Counted from the stretch's first letter, positions 1-8,011 are shown. The stretch: 22,344 nt of DNA from JARLFX01 sp036404255 (GCA_036404255.1 DASWOP010000175.1:1-22344); one strand, 5' to 3'. Numbers and translations: made by a program. The notes: generated by a model from the sequence alone, not told the origin.

Positions 1-2
1 AC

Positions 3-146
3 GAGAACTCCGCTGAACGCGCAGCCTCCCTCAAACCATGGACTCATCTCTACAACTGGCACCGCCCACATGCTAGCCTCAACCAGTCGCCACCCATCTC
101 CCGTTCCGGCCTCGATGTCAACAACCTCTTGACACACCACAGCTAA
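3..146 (+). CDS. IS481-family transposase, C-terminal fragment (5' part outside window)
   Basis: An open frame enters from the left edge and ends at TAA 144-146, giving 47 residues. They include W-x3-YNWHRPHASL, then PPISR and a terminal NNLLTHHS. This is the pattern at the end of the DDE integrase core of IS481-family transposases (YNWHRPHGSL...KPPISR...NNLL-x-HS). The protein would catalyse cut-and-join transposition through an RNase H-like DDE fold. Only the tail is visible, so whether the element is intact cannot be judged. No convincing terminal inverted repeat follows the stop; repeat hairpins begin about 30 bp later. Confidence 0.75.
   Translation, partial: ENSAERAASLKPWTHLYNWHRPHASLNQSPPISRSGLDVNNLLTHHS
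3..146 (+). mobile_element. Right end of an IS481-like insertion sequence (partial)
   Basis: Inferred only from the transposase tail. The element extends left of the window. The right boundary is not defined because no terminal repeat or target duplication is recognisable before the hairpin repeats at 176-214. Confidence 0.5.
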
Positions 147-175
147 AGCCCCTTTCTTTTCCTATGCCTACTTCC

Positions 176-214
176 GTGGGGCTGAAGCCCCACTCCCCCG
201 GCTGAAGCCGGGGG
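176..214. repeat. Paired REP-like hairpins with TGAA loops
   Basis: Two perfect palindromes lie one base apart: GTGGGGC-TGAA-GCCCCAC (176-193, 7-bp stem) and CCCCCGGC-TGAA-GCCGGGGG (195-214, 8-bp stem). A half element, GCTAAAGCCCC, lies at 142-152, overlapping the transposase stop. The shared core GGCTGAAGCC in tandem hairpins is typical of dispersed REP-type intergenic repeats, and short GC-rich hairpins like these are familiar from acidobacterial genomes (recollection, not a search). They could also act as transcription barriers behind the transposase. Confidence 0.75.
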
Positions 215-225
215 CTTAATCCCAA

Positions 226-369
226 GAAGCAAAAGAGACACACTATCGAAGCAAAAGAGGCACTATCGAACAAAAGAGATGCTAACAGAAGCAAAGAGAC
301 GCTACAGAAGCAAAAATAGGTACTGTAGAAGGAAAACGTTCACTGTAGAAGCAAAAACAGGATGCTACC
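226..369. repeat. Degenerate tandem repeat, seven units of about 20 bp
   Basis: Seven successive units begin with GAAGCAAAA or a close variant, at 226, 248, 268, 288, 307, 328 and 348, with lengths 22, 20, 20, 19, 21, 20 and about 22. Each ends in a variant of CACTATC, GCTACA or CACTGTA. The array abuts the metal-transporter gene, and the ATG at 362 lies inside the seventh unit. Spacing is close to two helical turns. There are no CRISPR-like unique spacers. Role unknown. Confidence 0.8.
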
Positions 370-421
370 GGAGCGGGCACATTTTACCGCCGGTGAACCG
401 CCGCCATTTACACTGAAACTG

Positions 422-1369
422 ATGCATATGCACGCCACATCGCGGGAGACAGGGCGTATGCAGCGGGTGCTGCAGATTTCGCTGCTGATGACGCTGGCCT
501 ACGTGGTCATCACGTTCTTCGCCGGGGTGCGCGCGCATAGCCTGGCGCTGATCTCTGAAGCCGGGCACAATATGTCGGACTTCCTCGCGCTCGGCCTCTC
601 GTTCGTTGCCGTCCACTTCCAGTCGCGCCCGGCTACTCCGCAGAAGACCTTTGGCTATCAGCGCGCTGGTGTGCTGGCTGCGTTTGTGAATGCGCTCACG
701 CTGGTGGTGATCGCCGTATGGATCGCGGTGACTGCCGTGCATCGGCTGGCCGCTCCGGTTGTCGTCACACCGGGCACCATGATGCTGGTGGCAGCCATAG
801 GCGTGGTGATGAATGGCGTGATCGCAGCGCTGCTATGGAAGTCCAGCGGCGACGTGAACATTCGCAGTGTCTTTCTGCACATGCTGGGCGATACGCTCTC
901 GACCGCCGCCGTGATCGCGGGCGGCGCAGGCATCTACTTCACACATTTGAACTGGATTGACCCGGTACTCTCGCTGCTGATCGCGGGCATGGTGCTGTGG
1001 AGCGCTGTGGACGTGGTGCGCGAGACGCTGAACATCCTGCTGGAGGGTACGCCGCGCGGCATGGGGCTGGCGGCGATTCGGCGCGCCATGCTGGATACGG
1101 AGGGTGTTCTGGACGTGCACGACCTGCACGTCTGGAGCCTGGGCTCAAACTCTCACGCGCTGGCCAGCCACATCCTGGTGGAAGACACGCCGGTGTCGCA
1201 GAGCGCCGTCATTCTGGATCGAGTAAAGGGTGTGCTGCTGGATCGCTTCCACATCCACCACACGACGATCCAGGTAGAGATCGAGGGTTGCGAAACTATC
1301 CATGGCTGCAGCGCTCCGCCCGAGGTGGAAGCCGTGACAGGCCATGCCCATCACGGCCACGCCCATTAG
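422..1369 (+). CDS. Cation diffusion facilitator (CzcD/ZnT-like) metal cation exporter
   Basis: Inner-membrane antiporter expected to export Zn2+ or a related divalent cation in exchange for protons. Numbered from ATG 422 (315 aa), the metal-site motifs are H49-x3-D53 in TM2 (EAGHNMSD) and H153-x3-D157 in TM5 (HMLGD), the HD/HD set of Zn-type CDFs. Six hydrophobic segments are followed by a cytoplasmic domain with DLHVWSL, typical of the family's dimerisation domain. The His-rich stretch sits at the extreme C-terminus (GHAHHGHAH) and not in the TM4-TM5 loop. The start is uncertain. ATG 362 is in-frame but lies inside the tandem repeat. ATG 458 has the better ribosome-binding site (GGGAG at 444) but leaves almost no residues before TM1. 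The stop overlaps the convergent reductase by 4 nt. Confidence 0.9.
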   Translation: MHMHATSRETGRMQRVLQISLLMTLAYVVITFFAGVRAHSLALISEAGHNMSDFLALGLSFVAVHFQSRPATPQKTFGYQRAGVLAAFVNALTLVVIAVWIAVTAVHRLAAPVVVTPGTMMLVAAIGVVMNGVIAALLWKSSGDVNIRSVFLHMLGDTLSTAAVIAGGAGIYFTHLNWIDPVLSLLIAGMVLWSAVDVVRETLNILLEGTPRGMGLAAIRRAMLDTEGVLDVHDLHVWSLGSNSHALASHILVEDTPVSQSAVILDRVKGVLLDRFHIHHTTIQVEIEGCETIHGCSAPPEVEAVTGHAHHGHAH

Positions 1370-2448
1370 AAGCGTTTGACCGGGGACGGATTCCGCTCGG
1401 TAAACTGATACTGATGCCAGTAGGGATAGGGCGCGGGCAACTGGCTGGCGGCATCCAATTTGTCTACCTGCTCCGGTGTCAGATTCCAGCCGTAGGCGTC
1501 CAGGTTCTGCCGTAGCTGCTCTTCGTTGCGCGCGCCGATGATGATGCTGGAGACAGTAGGCCGCTGCATGAGCCAGTTCAGGGCAATCTGCGGCACGGTC
1601 TTGCCGGTCTCCTTTGCGACCTCATCCACGGCATCGATCACCTTGTACAGATGCTCGTCGCTCACCTGCGGGCCAGCGGCTCCTGTCTCGTGCAGGCGGC
1701 TGGTTGCTGGCAGCGGGGCACCCCGGCGAATCTTGCCGGTGAGGCGTCCCCAGCCAAGCGGGCTCCAGACGATTGCGCCAACCCCCTGGTCCAGCGCGAG
1801 CGGCATCAACTCATGCTCATACTCGCGGCCCAGCAGTGAGTAGTAGACCTGGTGCGCTGCGTAGCGGGGAAGCCCATGCTCCGCGGCGTAATCCAGCGAC
1901 TTCATCAGGTGCCAGCCGGAGAAGTTTGACGCAGCGATATACCGCACCTTGCCGCTGCGGACGAAGTGGTCCAGCGTGTTCAGCGTCTCGTCGGTCGGGG
2001 TGAGCGCGTCGAAGCCGTGCATGTGGTAGATGTCGACGTAGTCCGTGCCGAGGCGCTTGAGGCTCGCATGCAGCGCGCGCTCCAGGTGGTAGCGCGAGGA
2101 ACCAACGTCGTTGACGCCGGGATTCGCCTGAGCGCTCTGCTTGAAGGTGGCCTTGGTGGAGATCAGAACTTTATCGCGGCGGCCCTCCAGCGCCTTGCCC
2201 AGCACGCTCTCGGATGTGCCGTCGGAGTAGACGTCGGCGGTGTCGAAGAGGTTCACGCCGGATTCGAGACAGATGTCGATCAGCCGCGAAGCTTCACGGA
2301 CATCGGTCTCTCCCCACGCCTTGAAGAAGTCATTTGTTCCGCCAAAGGTAGCGGTGCCGAAGCTGAGAACGGGAACTTTTAAGCCGGATTTGCCAAGCAG
2401 TCGATATTCCATATCTATGGGACGCCCGTCAGCCAGCCGGGGTTTCAT
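1366..2448 (-). CDS. Aldo/keto reductase
   Basis: NADPH-dependent oxidoreductase with a (beta/alpha)8 barrel that reduces carbonyls; cytoplasmic, substrate unknown. The 360-aa product carries the AKR catalytic set: D69 and Y74 in NLFDTADVYSDG, K99 in LISTKATF, and H144 in DIYHMHGFD. The C-terminal region SSIIIGARNEEQL is the cofactor-binding segment that ends AKR barrels. The start at 2448 is favoured because GGTGGAG lies about 9 nt upstream, inside the end of the ligase gene. An internal ATG at 2412 (MEYRLLGKSGL) fits the usual N-terminus of the family but has no visible ribosome-binding site. It is 6 nt downstream of the ligase stop, so the two are probably co-transcribed. The stop codon overlaps that of the opposing CDF gene. 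Confidence 0.92.
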   Translation of the reverse strand: MKPRLADGRPIDMEYRLLGKSGLKVPVLSFGTATFGGTNDFFKAWGETDVREASRLIDICLESGVNLFDTADVYSDGTSESVLGKALEGRRDKVLISTKATFKQSAQANPGVNDVGSSRYHLERALHASLKRLGTDYVDIYHMHGFDALTPTDETLNTLDHFVRSGKVRYIAASNFSGWHLMKSLDYAAEHGLPRYAAHQVYYSLLGREYEHELMPLALDQGVGAIVWSPLGWGRLTGKIRRGAPLPATSRLHETGAAGPQVSDEHLYKVIDAVDEVAKETGKTVPQIALNWLMQRPTVSSIIIGARNEEQLRQNLDAYGWNLTPEQVDKLDAASQLPAPYPYWHQYQFTERNPSPVKRF

Positions 2449-2454
2449 AAATAT

Positions 2455-4248
2455 TCACTCCACCGGTTTATCTGGCTGCGACTGATAGATCTCTTCCACC
2501 CGTGCCAGCGTGTCGATCTCCTCCAGCGGCTTGTCAGTTCGGATGCGCAGAATGCGCGGAAATCGCAGGGCAAATCCGCTGGCGTGCCGCAACGAGCGCA
2601 TCACGTTGTTGAAGGCGACTTCCAGAATCACCTTCGGCTCCACCACGCGATAACTGCCGCGATCCTCAATGGTTTCAGCGATCAGGCGTGTGGTCAGCTC
2701 GGCGATCTCTGCATCGTTCAGTCCGGAGTAGGCCTTGCCCACGTTCTTGAACTCGTCGTCATCGCGAATGGCGAAGGTGTAGTCGCTCAGTACGGCATTG
2801 CGGCGGCCATGGCCGTACTCAGCGGCGGTGATGACCACATCCAGCGTTGCCAGCTCGCGCTTCAGCTTCACCCAGGCAATACCGCGCCGCCCCGGCTGGT
2901 AGATGGAGGCAGCAGCCTTGATCATCACGCCCTCGTTGCCGCGCTCGCGGGCAGCATCGTAAGCGCGGTTGATGCCCTCGGCTGAATCCGCCACACTCGC
3001 TGCCGAGAGAATCAGCCGCTGGACTTCGATGCTTTCTGTTGCGAAGAGTCCTCCCTGATCCGCCGGAGCATCGAGCGCGGAGCGGGTGGCAGGCATAATC
3101 TCCGCCGCAATCACCTCCAGCTGTGCCCGCCGCTTGCGCAGTGGAAGCTCCAGCGTCAGCGCGCCATTCGCCGCGATCAGGTCAAAGGCCATGAAGACCA
3201 CCGGCATCTGCGTGCGCATGGCATCCGTCACGCGCTTGCGCCCGATGCGCTGGCTCAGGATGGTGAACGGCAGCGCACGGGCGGTTACCACGTCCCATGC
3301 CAGAATCTCGCCGTCGAGGATCAAGGGCCGTTGCACGCTGGCGAAGGCCTCAGCCAGCTCGGGAAAGCTCTCCGTCACGTCTTCGCGGTTGCGCGAGAAG
3401 ATGGCGACGCGCCCCGGTTGTGTCGCATCGCCGCAGTGGATCTGCGCCCGCATGCCGTCGAACTTGTCTTCGAGATACGCCTCCACGTGCGGGTCGCCGT
3501 CGGCCTGCTCCTCCGCCGTGAATCGCTCCACCGCCTCTTCAGCGGACTTTACCGGCGAGGCCAGCATGAAGCCCAGCGGATGGAAGAGCCGCATCGTCGC
3601 CTCGTGCAGTGTCTGCGCAAAGGCGCGGCGCACCGTGCTCAGGATGTCGCCTTCGAGCATCAGCGCATGGCGCACGTCGGCCAGTGGCGCGGCAGATGCA
3701 ACGGCCAACGCCTCCTCAATCAGGCTCTGCTTCACGCCGATGCGCATGTCACCCAGCATCAGCTTGATGAGATACTTTGCCTCCAGCGCCGTCGCCCGCC
3801 GCAGCAGGGCGAGCACCAGCGCTTGCCGTGCCGCACTGTTGCGCGTGGTGGCGATCTGGGCAAATGCCTCGGCTACGTCGGCATAGCTCAATGTCGGCTG
3901 GCCGGGTGCTTTGCCCGCGAGCAGATCAAATGCTGCCGCGCCCAGGTCGCCGTGGCGGCGATACGCCTCGTGGAAGGCCGCCTGTGTCGCGCCCGTCATC
4001 TCACTTACGGTGTTACTCAGTTGCGCGCCGCCCACGTTTAGCTTGCGTCGGTCGGTCTCCGCAAACGCCGTGCCGCCGAGATAGAGCCCAAAGAGTCCGG
4101 CATCCGTGCCTGTGGGGTCAGTAGCTTGCAGCAAAGAGAAGATCTGCGCGATGGCTGCGCGCTTCTTTAGTCGGCTAGCCGTCGCGGCCAGCTCATCGGC
4201 CAGAGTAGCCAGCGAGTGGAAGAGTGAGGATGGAGTTGATGTGGCCAT
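2455..4248 (-). CDS. ATP-dependent DNA ligase
   Basis: Seals DNA nicks through a lysyl-AMP intermediate, presumably in repair alongside the NAD-dependent LigA encoded elsewhere. The 597-aa protein has a helical N-terminal DNA-binding domain (about residues 10-200), then the nucleotidyltransferase domain with motif I K262-x-DG (EDKFDGMRAQ), DGEILAWD (motif III), EGVMIKA (motif IV) and WVKLKRE (motif V), followed by an OB-fold. This is the layout of archaeal-type bacterial ligases without extra LigD domains. ATG 4248 is chosen because AAGGGA lies just upstream. A TTG at 4305 would add 19 residues but sits only 10 nt from the divergent prfA start. The helicase and nuclease genes that often accompany this type are absent; its partner here is an aldo/keto reductase. 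Confidence 0.93.
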   Translation of the reverse strand: MATSTPSSLFHSLATLADELAATASRLKKRAAIAQIFSLLQATDPTGTDAGLFGLYLGGTAFAETDRRKLNVGGAQLSNTVSEMTGATQAAFHEAYRRHGDLGAAAFDLLAGKAPGQPTLSYADVAEAFAQIATTRNSAARQALVLALLRRATALEAKYLIKLMLGDMRIGVKQSLIEEALAVASAAPLADVRHALMLEGDILSTVRRAFAQTLHEATMRLFHPLGFMLASPVKSAEEAVERFTAEEQADGDPHVEAYLEDKFDGMRAQIHCGDATQPGRVAIFSRNREDVTESFPELAEAFASVQRPLILDGEILAWDVVTARALPFTILSQRIGRKRVTDAMRTQMPVVFMAFDLIAANGALTLELPLRKRRAQLEVIAAEIMPATRSALDAPADQGGLFATESIEVQRLILSAASVADSAEGINRAYDAARERGNEGVMIKAAASIYQPGRRGIAWVKLKRELATLDVVITAAEYGHGRRNAVLSDYTFAIRDDDEFKNVGKAYSGLNDAEIAELTTRLIAETIEDRGSYRVVEPKVILEVAFNNVMRSLRHASGFALRFPRILRIRTDKPLEEIDTLARVEEIYQSQPDKPVE

Positions 4249-4314
4249 AAGTCCCTTGTAAACAGATGCTGATTCTGGAACCGGGGGAGAGGTAGTAACA
4301 TCCAATAAGAGACT

Positions 4315-5394
4315 ATGTTTGATCGTTTACAGCAGATGGAAGAGCAGTACGAACGGCTGGGTGCCGACCTGGCGCAGCCGGAGATCGTTAACGACCAGGC
4401 ACGCTACCAGAAGACCACCAAGCAGCACCGCGACCTGGAGCCGATGGTGCAGAAGTACCGCGACTGGAAGCGGATCAGCGACGGCATCCACGACGCCAAA
4501 GCCATGCTGACCGAGGCGGACCCGGATCTGCGCGCCATGGCAGAAGAAGAGCTCGCTACGCTGGAGCCGCAGTTGCAGCCGATCGAAGACGAGCTGAAAA
4601 TCATGCTCCTTCCCAAGGACCCCAACGACGAGAAGAACGTCGTGCTGGAGTTGCGCGCCGGAACTGGCGGCGACGAGGCCTCGCTCTTTGTGGCCGAGGT
4701 CTTCCGCATGTACCAGCGCTTTGCGGAGCAGCATAAGTGGAAGGTCGAAGTGCTCTCCTCGTCGGAATCCGGCGTGGGCGGCATGAAGGAAGTCATCGCC
4801 ATCATCGAAGGCGACCGTGTCTACTCGCAGATGAAGTATGAGAGCGGCGTCCACCGCGTTCAGCGTGTTCCCGCCACGGAGACCCAGGGCCGCGTGCATA
4901 CCTCCGCGATCACCGTTGCCGTGCTGCCAGAGGCAGAGGACGTCGACGTGAAGATTGAAGCGAAGGACCTGCGCATCGATACATTTTGCTCCTCCGGGCC
5001 CGGTGGCCAGTCGGTGAATACGACGTACTCCGCCGTGCGCATCACGCATATTCCTACGAATACCGTGGTGAGCTGCCAGGACGAAAAATCGCAGATCAAG
5101 AACCGCGAAAAGGGAATGCGCGTCCTCCGCGCGCGGCTATATGAGGCCGAGACGGAGCGTCAGCACCAGATCATGGCCTCCGCCCGCAAGAGCCAGGTTG
5201 GCTCCGGCGACCGTAGCGAGAAGATTCGCACCTATAACTTCCCGCAGAACCGGCTCACCGATCACCGCATCGGCCTGACCAACCATCAGCTTGCGGAGGT
5301 GATGGAAGGCAAGCTGCAGCCCACGATTGACGCGCTCACCACGCACTACGCCGCCGAGCTGATGAAGGCCGAAGCCACCTCGGCGATGGCGTAA
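4315..5394 (+). CDS. prfA: Peptide chain release factor 1 (RF1)
   Basis: Recognises UAA and UAG in the ribosomal A site and triggers hydrolysis of peptidyl-tRNA. The 359-aa protein has the expected length. The tripeptide anticodon is PAT (residues 186-188, in RVPATETQGRVHTS), which marks RF1; RF2 has SPF. The catalytic GGQ is at 230-232 (SSGPGGQSVN). The start MFDRLQQMEEQYERLG matches the family; only a weak AAGAG precedes the ATG. prmC follows after 14 nt. The ligase gene diverges upstream, leaving about 66 bp for both promoters, in which I see no clear -35/-10 pair. Confidence 0.98.
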   Translation: MFDRLQQMEEQYERLGADLAQPEIVNDQARYQKTTKQHRDLEPMVQKYRDWKRISDGIHDAKAMLTEADPDLRAMAEEELATLEPQLQPIEDELKIMLLPKDPNDEKNVVLELRAGTGGDEASLFVAEVFRMYQRFAEQHKWKVEVLSSSESGVGGMKEVIAIIEGDRVYSQMKYESGVHRVQRVPATETQGRVHTSAITVAVLPEAEDVDVKIEAKDLRIDTFCSSGPGGQSVNTTYSAVRITHIPTNTVVSCQDEKSQIKNREKGMRVLRARLYEAETERQHQIMASARKSQVGSGDRSEKIRTYNFPQNRLTDHRIGLTNHQLAEVMEGKLQPTIDALTTHYAAELMKAEATSAMA

Positions 5395-5408
5395 GCCGTC
5401 CGCGCGCC

Positions 5409-6242
5409 GTGAGCACCACCAGACAAGCTATCGCAGACGCCGCAAAGATTCTGAGCGGGGATGATGCCGCGCGTGACGCCGAGTTTCTGCTTCGGCATGT
5501 ACTCGGTGCGACGCGAGCTTCGCTGCTGGCGAATCCGCAGCGCGAACTCACGGCGGCGGAAGCAACCCGCTACGATGCTCTCATCGCCGAGCGCGCCACC
5601 GGCAAGCCCATCCAATACATTACCGGCACGCAGGAGTTCTTCGGCCTGCCCTTCGCGGTGAACAGCGATGTGCTCATCCCGCGCCCGGAGACGGAGCATC
5701 TGGTGGAGGCGGTGATTGCGCGTCTGTCTGCCAACCGTCCCGTGAAGATTCTCGATGTAGGCACCGGTTCCGGCGCGATTGCGATTGCGCTGGCGCATGC
5801 ACTGCCGCTGGCGGAGGTGACGGCAGTCGATCTCTCCGCAGCCGCGCTCAAAGTCGCACAGCGCAATGCTGATTCGCTGGGTGTGTCCGAGCGGGTAAAG
5901 TTTCTTCAGTCCGATCTGCTGGCTGCCTGTGCTGGCGAACGCTTCGACGCTGTGGTCTCCAATCCGCCATACATTGCAGATGCAGAGCGCCCAACACTCG
6001 ACGTGCAGGTGCGGGAGTTCGAGCCTGCCTCCGCGCTCTTTGCCGGTGATACCGGCTATGAGATTTACGAGCGGCTCATCCCACAGGCGTGGGATGCGCT
6101 GCCGCCGAACGGCCTGCTGGCGATGGAGATGGGTTTCGGGCAGCATACGCGGCTGGTGGAGCTACTCAGCGCGTGGCGCGATGTGGAACTAGTGGATGAT
6201 CTGCAGGGAATCCCGCGTGTGGTGCTGGCACGGCGGAGTTAA
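5409..6242 (+). CDS. prmC: Release factor glutamine N5-methyltransferase
   Basis: Uses S-adenosylmethionine to methylate the glutamine of the GGQ motif in release factors. The 277-aa product has the PrmC helical N-terminal domain, the SAM-binding motif DVGTGSGAIAIALA (from residue 116) and the glutamine-binding NPPY at 185-188 (VVSNPPYIADAE). GIPRVVLARR near the C-terminus is also typical. The start is GTG, 14 nt after the prfA stop, so the substrate gene and the modifying enzyme form one operon. The stop TAA (6240-6242) directly abuts the stop of the opposing oxidoreductase gene. Confidence 0.96.
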   Translation: MSTTRQAIADAAKILSGDDAARDAEFLLRHVLGATRASLLANPQRELTAAEATRYDALIAERATGKPIQYITGTQEFFGLPFAVNSDVLIPRPETEHLVEAVIARLSANRPVKILDVGTGSGAIAIALAHALPLAEVTAVDLSAAALKVAQRNADSLGVSERVKFLQSDLLAACAGERFDAVVSNPPYIADAERPTLDVQVREFEPASALFAGDTGYEIYERLIPQAWDALPPNGLLAMEMGFGQHTRLVELLSAWRDVELVDDLQGIPRVVLARRS

Positions 6243-7979
6243 TTACTTCTTTTCCTCGTGATACTCCTGCTCGGTGTTGATATCCCAGATGGTGCTCTTG
6301 TCCACGTAGCCAGCGATCAATCCATCCACCACAGACATTGCCGTCAGCATGGAATGGTCCTGATTGTTGTACTTGTGCATACCGTTGCGGCCCACCAGGA
6401 AGAGGTTGCTGTAGCCGTCCATCCACTTGCGCAGCTCGTCGAAGCGCGAGTAGGTGCCGAAGTATGCCGGATAAGTCTTGGGCACGCGGACGACGTGTGC
6501 GTCCTGCACATCCCCAGCGTGCAGAATATTGATCTTCGCCACCTCGGAGATGGCGAACTTCTTCAGCTCATCATCCGGCATATGCCAGAGCGGATCGGTG
6601 TCGTAGCAGAAGTACTCCAGGCCAATCCACACCTTGGTCTGGTCTTCCACAAGGTACGGGCTCCAGTTGTTGAAGATCTGCAGCCGGCCCAGCAGAACGT
6701 CGGGCTCCTGAATATAGATCCACGTGTCCTTCAGCAGGCCGCCATCGGGCTCGTGCACGGCCAGCCGGTCCACCAGCAGGCCAACGGTGATGAAGTCGCG
6801 GTACTCCAGCCCTTCGGAGACATCGTGCACATTGCGCGGAATCCGCGCACCGCCTACATGCAGCGCGCGTGTCAGCTCCTTGATCGGCATGGTGGAAAGA
6901 AAAAATTCGCCCTCAAAACGCTTTCGCTCTCCATCGGCATTTACGGCTACCACCGCAGATACCCTGCGATCGTCATGGTTGGCGTGGTCGCCAGTCTTCG
7001 TCTCCAGCGTATCTAGTGTATCTGCGGTCCAGCCCATGTGGATCTCGCCGCCCTTCTCCCGGATCAGGTCGGCTACGTGCTCCCAAAGTTGCCCGGGGCC
7101 GAACTTCGGATAGAGGAAGCGCTCAATCAGCGAGGTGTCCGTCTTCTTCTGCGCAATGTCGTGGTGGGCGTGCCCGCCGGTCTTCGCTTTGGATTTCTTG
7201 AACCGCTGGCGGATGAAGTGCTTCACCGCGGTGGTGAGCGAAAGCCCTTTGATGCGCTGTGCGCCCCACTCCGCTGAGATCAGGTGGCACGGTGTGCCCC
7301 ACACCTTCTCCGTATAGCTTTTGAAAAATGTCAGATAGAGTTCGCGGCCAAAGCGGTTGATGAGAAAGTCTTCCAGCGAGCGCTCGGGCTTGATCTGGTG
7401 CACGCGCGAGAAGGCGTAGCTGGTGCCGACGCGCACTACGCGGGTGGCACCGAGGTTGCGCAGCGTGTTTGCCGTCAGCGTGATGGGGTAATCGAAGAAG
7501 CGGCGCAGGTAATAGATGCGGCTCTTGCGCGGACGGATGAGCATGACCAGGTCATCGCTCTCTGGCGGCGGCACTTCTACAATCGCTTCGACCTCAGCGT
7601 CGCTCGGCTCTGCATCTTCATCTTCCAGCAGCTCATGCGAGAGCGGGCCCATGCCGCGCAGGGGTGGTTCTTCCTGCAGATGGGCGGGCACGGCGATGGT
7701 GCGCTGCTTGCCCTGGTAGGCAATCGTTGTGTCGGCAGCGGCAGCGGGCTCTACCGGCATCAACTCCAGCCACCATTGCATCACGCGGTCGCTCTTGGAG
7801 AAGAAGCGGTGGCCGCCGATATCCATGCGGTTGCCCTTGTAGCGGATGGTGCGCGAGATGCCGCCAATCTCCTGGCTGGCCTCAAGAATAATGGGCTTGA
7901 TGTCTGAGCGGCGCAGCATCTCAAGCGCAGCTGTCAGTCCCGCCGGTCCGGCGCCAATGATAATTGCCTGTTTTTGCAT
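6243..7979 (-). CDS. FAD-dependent oxidoreductase (protoporphyrinogen oxidase/amine oxidase-like, COG1232 type)
   Basis: A flavoprotein with an N-terminal Rossmann FAD site, GAGPAG at residues 9-14, followed by EASQEIGGISRT and GNRMDIGGHRFFSKSD. The C-terminal FAD motif region reads GRNGMHKYNNQDHSMLTA. This belongs to the broad NAD(P)/FAD oxidoreductase group often auto-named protoporphyrinogen oxidase and related to UDP-galactopyranose mutases; members commonly sit near envelope-glycan genes. The substrate cannot be assigned here. The 578-aa chain has an acidic insert (117-143) and two copies of a KTG-x-HA-x-HD motif (266-274 and 328-336). AGGA lies 7 nt before the ATG. It lies 81 bp downstream of clpB and may have its own promoter there. 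Confidence 0.85.
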   Translation of the reverse strand: MQKQAIIIGAGPAGLTAALEMLRRSDIKPIILEASQEIGGISRTIRYKGNRMDIGGHRFFSKSDRVMQWWLELMPVEPAAAADTTIAYQGKQRTIAVPAHLQEEPPLRGMGPLSHELLEDEDAEPSDAEVEAIVEVPPPESDDLVMLIRPRKSRIYYLRRFFDYPITLTANTLRNLGATRVVRVGTSYAFSRVHQIKPERSLEDFLINRFGRELYLTFFKSYTEKVWGTPCHLISAEWGAQRIKGLSLTTAVKHFIRQRFKKSKAKTGGHAHHDIAQKKTDTSLIERFLYPKFGPGQLWEHVADLIREKGGEIHMGWTADTLDTLETKTGDHANHDDRRVSAVVAVNADGERKRFEGEFFLSTMPIKELTRALHVGGARIPRNVHDVSEGLEYRDFITVGLLVDRLAVHEPDGGLLKDTWIYIQEPDVLLGRLQIFNNWSPYLVEDQTKVWIGLEYFCYDTDPLWHMPDDELKKFAISEVAKINILHAGDVQDAHVVRVPKTYPAYFGTYSRFDELRKWMDGYSNLFLVGRNGMHKYNNQDHSMLTAMSVVDGLIAGYVDKSTIWDINTEQEYHEEKK

Positions 7980-8011
7980 TCGCAGATCCTGAGGAAAGTG
8001 AATCAGCTTGG

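Noticed and set aside
226..369. CRISPR array
   Set aside because: Units are contiguous and degenerate, with no unique spacers between conserved repeats and no cas genes nearby.
3331..4041. Plus-strand open frames opposite the DNA ligase
   Set aside because: They are Arg/His/Cys-rich shadow translations with no recognisable motif, opposite an unambiguous ligase.
4249..4305. Longer DNA ligase starting at TTG 4305
   Set aside because: It lacks a ribosome-binding site and leaves only 9 bp to the divergent prfA start; ATG 4248 has AAGGGA upstream and fits the family N-terminus better.
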